This document shows positions 61,205 through 64,000 of a DNA stretch of 64,000 nucleotides, one piece after another. The stretch is from Nannobrachium achirus (lineage: Eukaryota > Chordata > Actinopteri > Myctophiformes > Myctophidae). Under the pieces are notes generated by a model that saw only the letters and a program-made list of their open reading frames with translations, was not told the origin of the DNA and did not search any database. Location: NCBI GenBank assembly GCA_963921795.1, contig OY997640.1, forward strand, positions 49,324,050-49,388,049. Direction: 5' to 3'. A program made the position numbers and the translations under genes. Within the stretch, counting starts at the first letter, position 1; the number at the start of each line of letters is the position of its first letter.

Positions 61205-61598
61205 GCGTCACCGGCGCGTGATTTGGAATTGCACACGCGTTCTGGGCAAACCCCGCCCATGGAAGCTTTTGATTGGCTGAACTGGCGCTAGGGAGCGCTC
61301 CTTTTTGTCCGCTTGGACCGCACAGAGGTGCGCGGTGCGTTTATCGTGCGCTTGCCCAGGCCTTACGGCCTGGGCATAAATAGAACGATTGCATTCACCA
61401 CGGCTTCGTAACTCGCGCGGCGCTCCGCCGGCCGCGCGGCCCTGGCCCGCTCTTCGCGGCCACTCGCGCCTGCGGCGCTCGGGGGCGAAGAGCAGGACCA
61501 AGGTCCGCTGGCCTTCGCGCCGCTTGCAGTGTCGTGGACAATAATCAACGCCTCCGCCCAGAACGCGTGTGCAATAAATAATAACGCGTCACCGGCAG
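61205..61598. other. GC-rich island with terminal inverted repeats
   Basis: TTGCACACGCGTTCTGGGC (61229-61247) is perfectly inverted at 61556-61574 and weaker pairing extends outward to GCGTCACCGG. Between are dense CpGs, an ATTGGCTG and GCATAAATAG. Could be a CpG-rich foldback element or a CpG island. Frames of 80-97 codons pass through it but show no family. Confidence 0.6.
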
Positions 61599-61792
61599 CC
61601 GCCGCCGTCACCTGCCGGCCTCACCGGCAGCCGCCGTAGCCGCCGCCGCTAGCCGCCGTCACCGGGCCTCACCGGCAGCCGCCGCTAGCCGCCGTCACCT
61701 GCCGGGCTTCACCGGCAGCCGCCGCTAGCCGCCGTCACCTGCCGGGCTTGCACCGGCAGCCGCCGCTAGCCGCCGTCACCTGCCGTGCCTAC
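61585..61792. repeat. GC-rich minisatellite
   Basis: About four to five units of roughly 46 bp built from TCACCGGCAGCCGCCGCTAG and CCGCCGTCACCTGCCGGGCT. GC content is far above the window average. Confidence 0.9.
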
Positions 61793-61881
61793 TGTGTGTG
61801 TGTCCCTCCCTCCACCTCGCCTCTCCACTTCTATCTATCCATTTTACGCACAGCTGTTTTGCGCTGCACGCATCTATCCCG

Positions 61882-61883
<2 letters not shown>

Positions 61884-61935
<52 letters not shown>
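61884..61935. repeat. (CA)n microsatellite
   Basis: About 26 CA units; a C27 run follows at 62019-62045. Confidence 0.97.
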
Positions 61936-61936
<1 letters not shown>

Positions 61937-62500
61937 GCCCGGGAACGACCCACGGAGCGAGCAACGAACACCCACCCGTCCGTCTCGCCGCCGCCAGAGA
62001 TGGATCTGTCTGTCTGATCCCCCCCCCCCCCCCCCCCCCCCCCCCAGATTGTCCATAGTTTAATAGTCTGTTATTTGTATTTCTTTCGCCTGGCCTGGCC
62101 GTTTAATTATCCATTTCTACCTTAATTCTCATATCAGCCATATTCCATTTTACGCACATTTTACCGACCTCCTCACCCCGAATATAAATATAACCTTCAT
62201 TTTTCTTTGCAGCTAAATTAACTAAAGGTTCTCCTTAATCGAATTCATCATAGATATGTTTATTTTTCATGTTCTTCATTATTATTATTTAGGCATATGG
62301 TTTCTCTGCGCTTGTCATGCGTAAATCTTTGGATTCATTCTGTGACCAGCATTCTGCTTATGTACTATGCGGATTTTATCGATAACAGGTTGGGTTATTC
62401 ACCACCTCGGCGTCAGGTTTATTATTAACCAAAGCCATTTCCGAACATAATGCCTTAATGACCCAGTTAACCTATAAGATATTAATAATAATACCAGTAT

Positions 62501-62603
<103 letters not shown>

Positions 62604-62897
62604 ATGTCGTGCAGCCTATATGTTTTGGCCGACGATTTTGACCCCATCCCCCGCAGTGTTTTCCACAGTCAGTGAGAGAGTGTAAAATGAATCCAAACGT
62701 CCCCCCCTTACGGGTCCATTTGGTTTCGTTTTAAGCCTACCCGCACAAGAATTAAAATGTCCATAAGGGTCCATTATAGGTTGTCTACTCATTTACCTGG
62801 GGACCACCTGGAAGTTCCAGGCGATCGCCTGACCTTACCAAAACACTGACATAATGTCTGCTGGGTAGTTGGGACATGATGCTGCTCTGTTGCGACT

Positions 62898-62899
62898 GG

Positions 62900-62940
<41 letters not shown>

Positions 62941-62952
62941 GCTATCTATCTC
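62898..62952. repeat. (ATCT)n microsatellite
   Basis: About 13 ATCT tetranucleotides with one AGCT variant. Confidence 0.97.
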
Positions 62953-63024
62953 CACTAAATTCTCAATTAATTAAAGTCCTGCATTTTTAAGTGATGCTCT
63001 GCTCATTTAATATGTAAAATAAAA

Positions 63025-63560
63025 GAGGAAACTCTAATGTCATGTTGTGAATCTCTGCTCATTTATTCACATTTATATTATAATTTCAAAGCGTACAATG
63101 CTCGCATCTGTATTTCAGTTATTACATAACTTCCTTTATTTTTCTTTTTCTTTCTTTAGCGGCCCACGGCGCCTCCGCGGGTTTTTTATGTGTAATAAGA
63201 CATGCAATAGCTTACTAGCTCTATAGGACCAGGTGATAGGCCTACAGTTAATAACATAAAGTGAATATGAAGTGTAGGCTATGTCTGACTATGCTATCAC
63301 CATTGACAGCTCAGGTTGGACAGCTGCAAGGACTGAGTCCCAGCTGGGCGTTCAAACAAACAATTAGGTTACAAAAACCTATAATGGCCCAATTTTGACT
63401 TCAAAGGAGTGCATGACACTGCAGACAATTAAGTGGCCAATTTGGCCTCTCTTTCTCTCTCTCTCTCTCTTATGAGCATGCTGGTCCACTGCTGATCATG
63501 GTGCGTGCGCACGCGTGCCTGCCTGCGTGCGTGTGCATGTGCGTGTGTTCGCTCCTTCTG

Positions 63561-63623
<63 letters not shown>

Positions 63624-64000
63624 TGAGAGTGAGAGTCGGTCCAATCATTGATTGGCCACTTGTCTGCGGATCCCGTCCTCTGAAGTTTGACGCCCAGCAA
63701 GGAGTCAGTCCAGCTGTCAATCAGGATATAGGCAATAGCCTAGGCACACTTCATGACTTTATATATTTATGTTATTAACTGTAGGCCTATCACCTGGTCC
63801 TATAGAGCTAGTAAGCTATTGCATGTCTTATTACACATAAAAAAACCCGCGGAGGCGCCGTGGGCCGCTAAAAAAAGAAAAAGAAAGGAAGTTATGTAAT
63901 AACTGAAATACAGATAGATGCGAGCATTGTACGCTTTGAAATTATAATATAAATGTGAATAAATGAGCAGAGATTCACAACATGACAATAGAGTTTCCTC
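63025..64000. repeat. large inverted repeat, cut by the window edge
   Basis: The outer arms 63025-63265 and 63765-64000 are almost identical in inverse orientation (GCGGCCCACGGCGCCTCCGC at about 63160 is mirrored near 63868). Weaker pairing goes inward through GTGGCCAAT, (CT)n at 63448 and (GA)n at 63563 to a centre near 63512. At least 976 bp; the right arm may continue past 64000. Confidence 0.88.

Overview
The window looks like the inside of one large teleost fish gene on the minus strand, packed with transposable elements and simple repeats. The organism call rests on four vertebrate inpp4b exons, a CTDP1-derived retrocopy, a vertebrate C2H2 zinc-finger exon, tRNA-derived SINEs, many non-autonomous hAT and TTAA-target DNA transposons of fish type, and a very high density of (CA)n, (GA)n and (GCAC)n microsatellites. 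I cannot name the species.

Gene content. Four consecutive exons of an inositol polyphosphate 4-phosphatase, best matched to inpp4b, lie on the minus strand at 54460-54607, 41634-41764, 28234-28338 and 18311-18419. Their splice sites and phases (1-2, 2-1, 1-1, 1-2) join without a break into about 163 residues from the region between the N-terminal C2 domain and the C-terminal phosphatase domain. No other inpp4b exon is visible: the C2-domain exons must lie beyond position 64000 and the catalytic exons below position 1. Nearly everything else is therefore intron. Nested in the intron upstream of 54607, on the same strand, are a broken processed copy of ctdp1 (about 54930-55981) and a C2H2 zinc-finger coding exon (56337-57362, open to 57524) with eight fingers and a CRE-bearing upstream region.

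Layout. 1-18310: intron with hAT MITEs, three-copy repeat families, SINE fragments and long CA/GCAC tracts. 18311-28338: two inpp4b exons; between them TTAA-bounded elements, a 550-bp foldback element and a locally duplicated array (22.2-24.4 kb). 28339-41633: intron with a transposon carrying GCGACCGTAGGTCGC ends (33.5-34.3 kb), hAT elements and a composite inverted-repeat element holding duplicated tRNA-like units (36.8-37.5 kb). 41634-54607: two exons, local duplications at 46-47.4 kb, an element flanked by about 40-50 bp direct repeats (49.3-49.9 kb), and a LINE reverse-transcriptase remnant (50.3 kb). 54608-64000: ctdp1 retrocopy, zinc-finger gene, a GC-rich island with minisatellite (61.2-61.8 kb) and an inverted repeat of at least 976 bp running off the right edge.

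The most striking unexplained signal is an imperfect palindrome of about 65-75 bp (AAAATAGCAGATCTACAAGC and its complement around a variable GC-rich loop). It occurs whole or in part about 17 times and sits inside at least six otherwise unrelated transposon families, as if a tiny hairpin element parasitised other transposons. No retroviral, LTR or Polinton copy was recognised.
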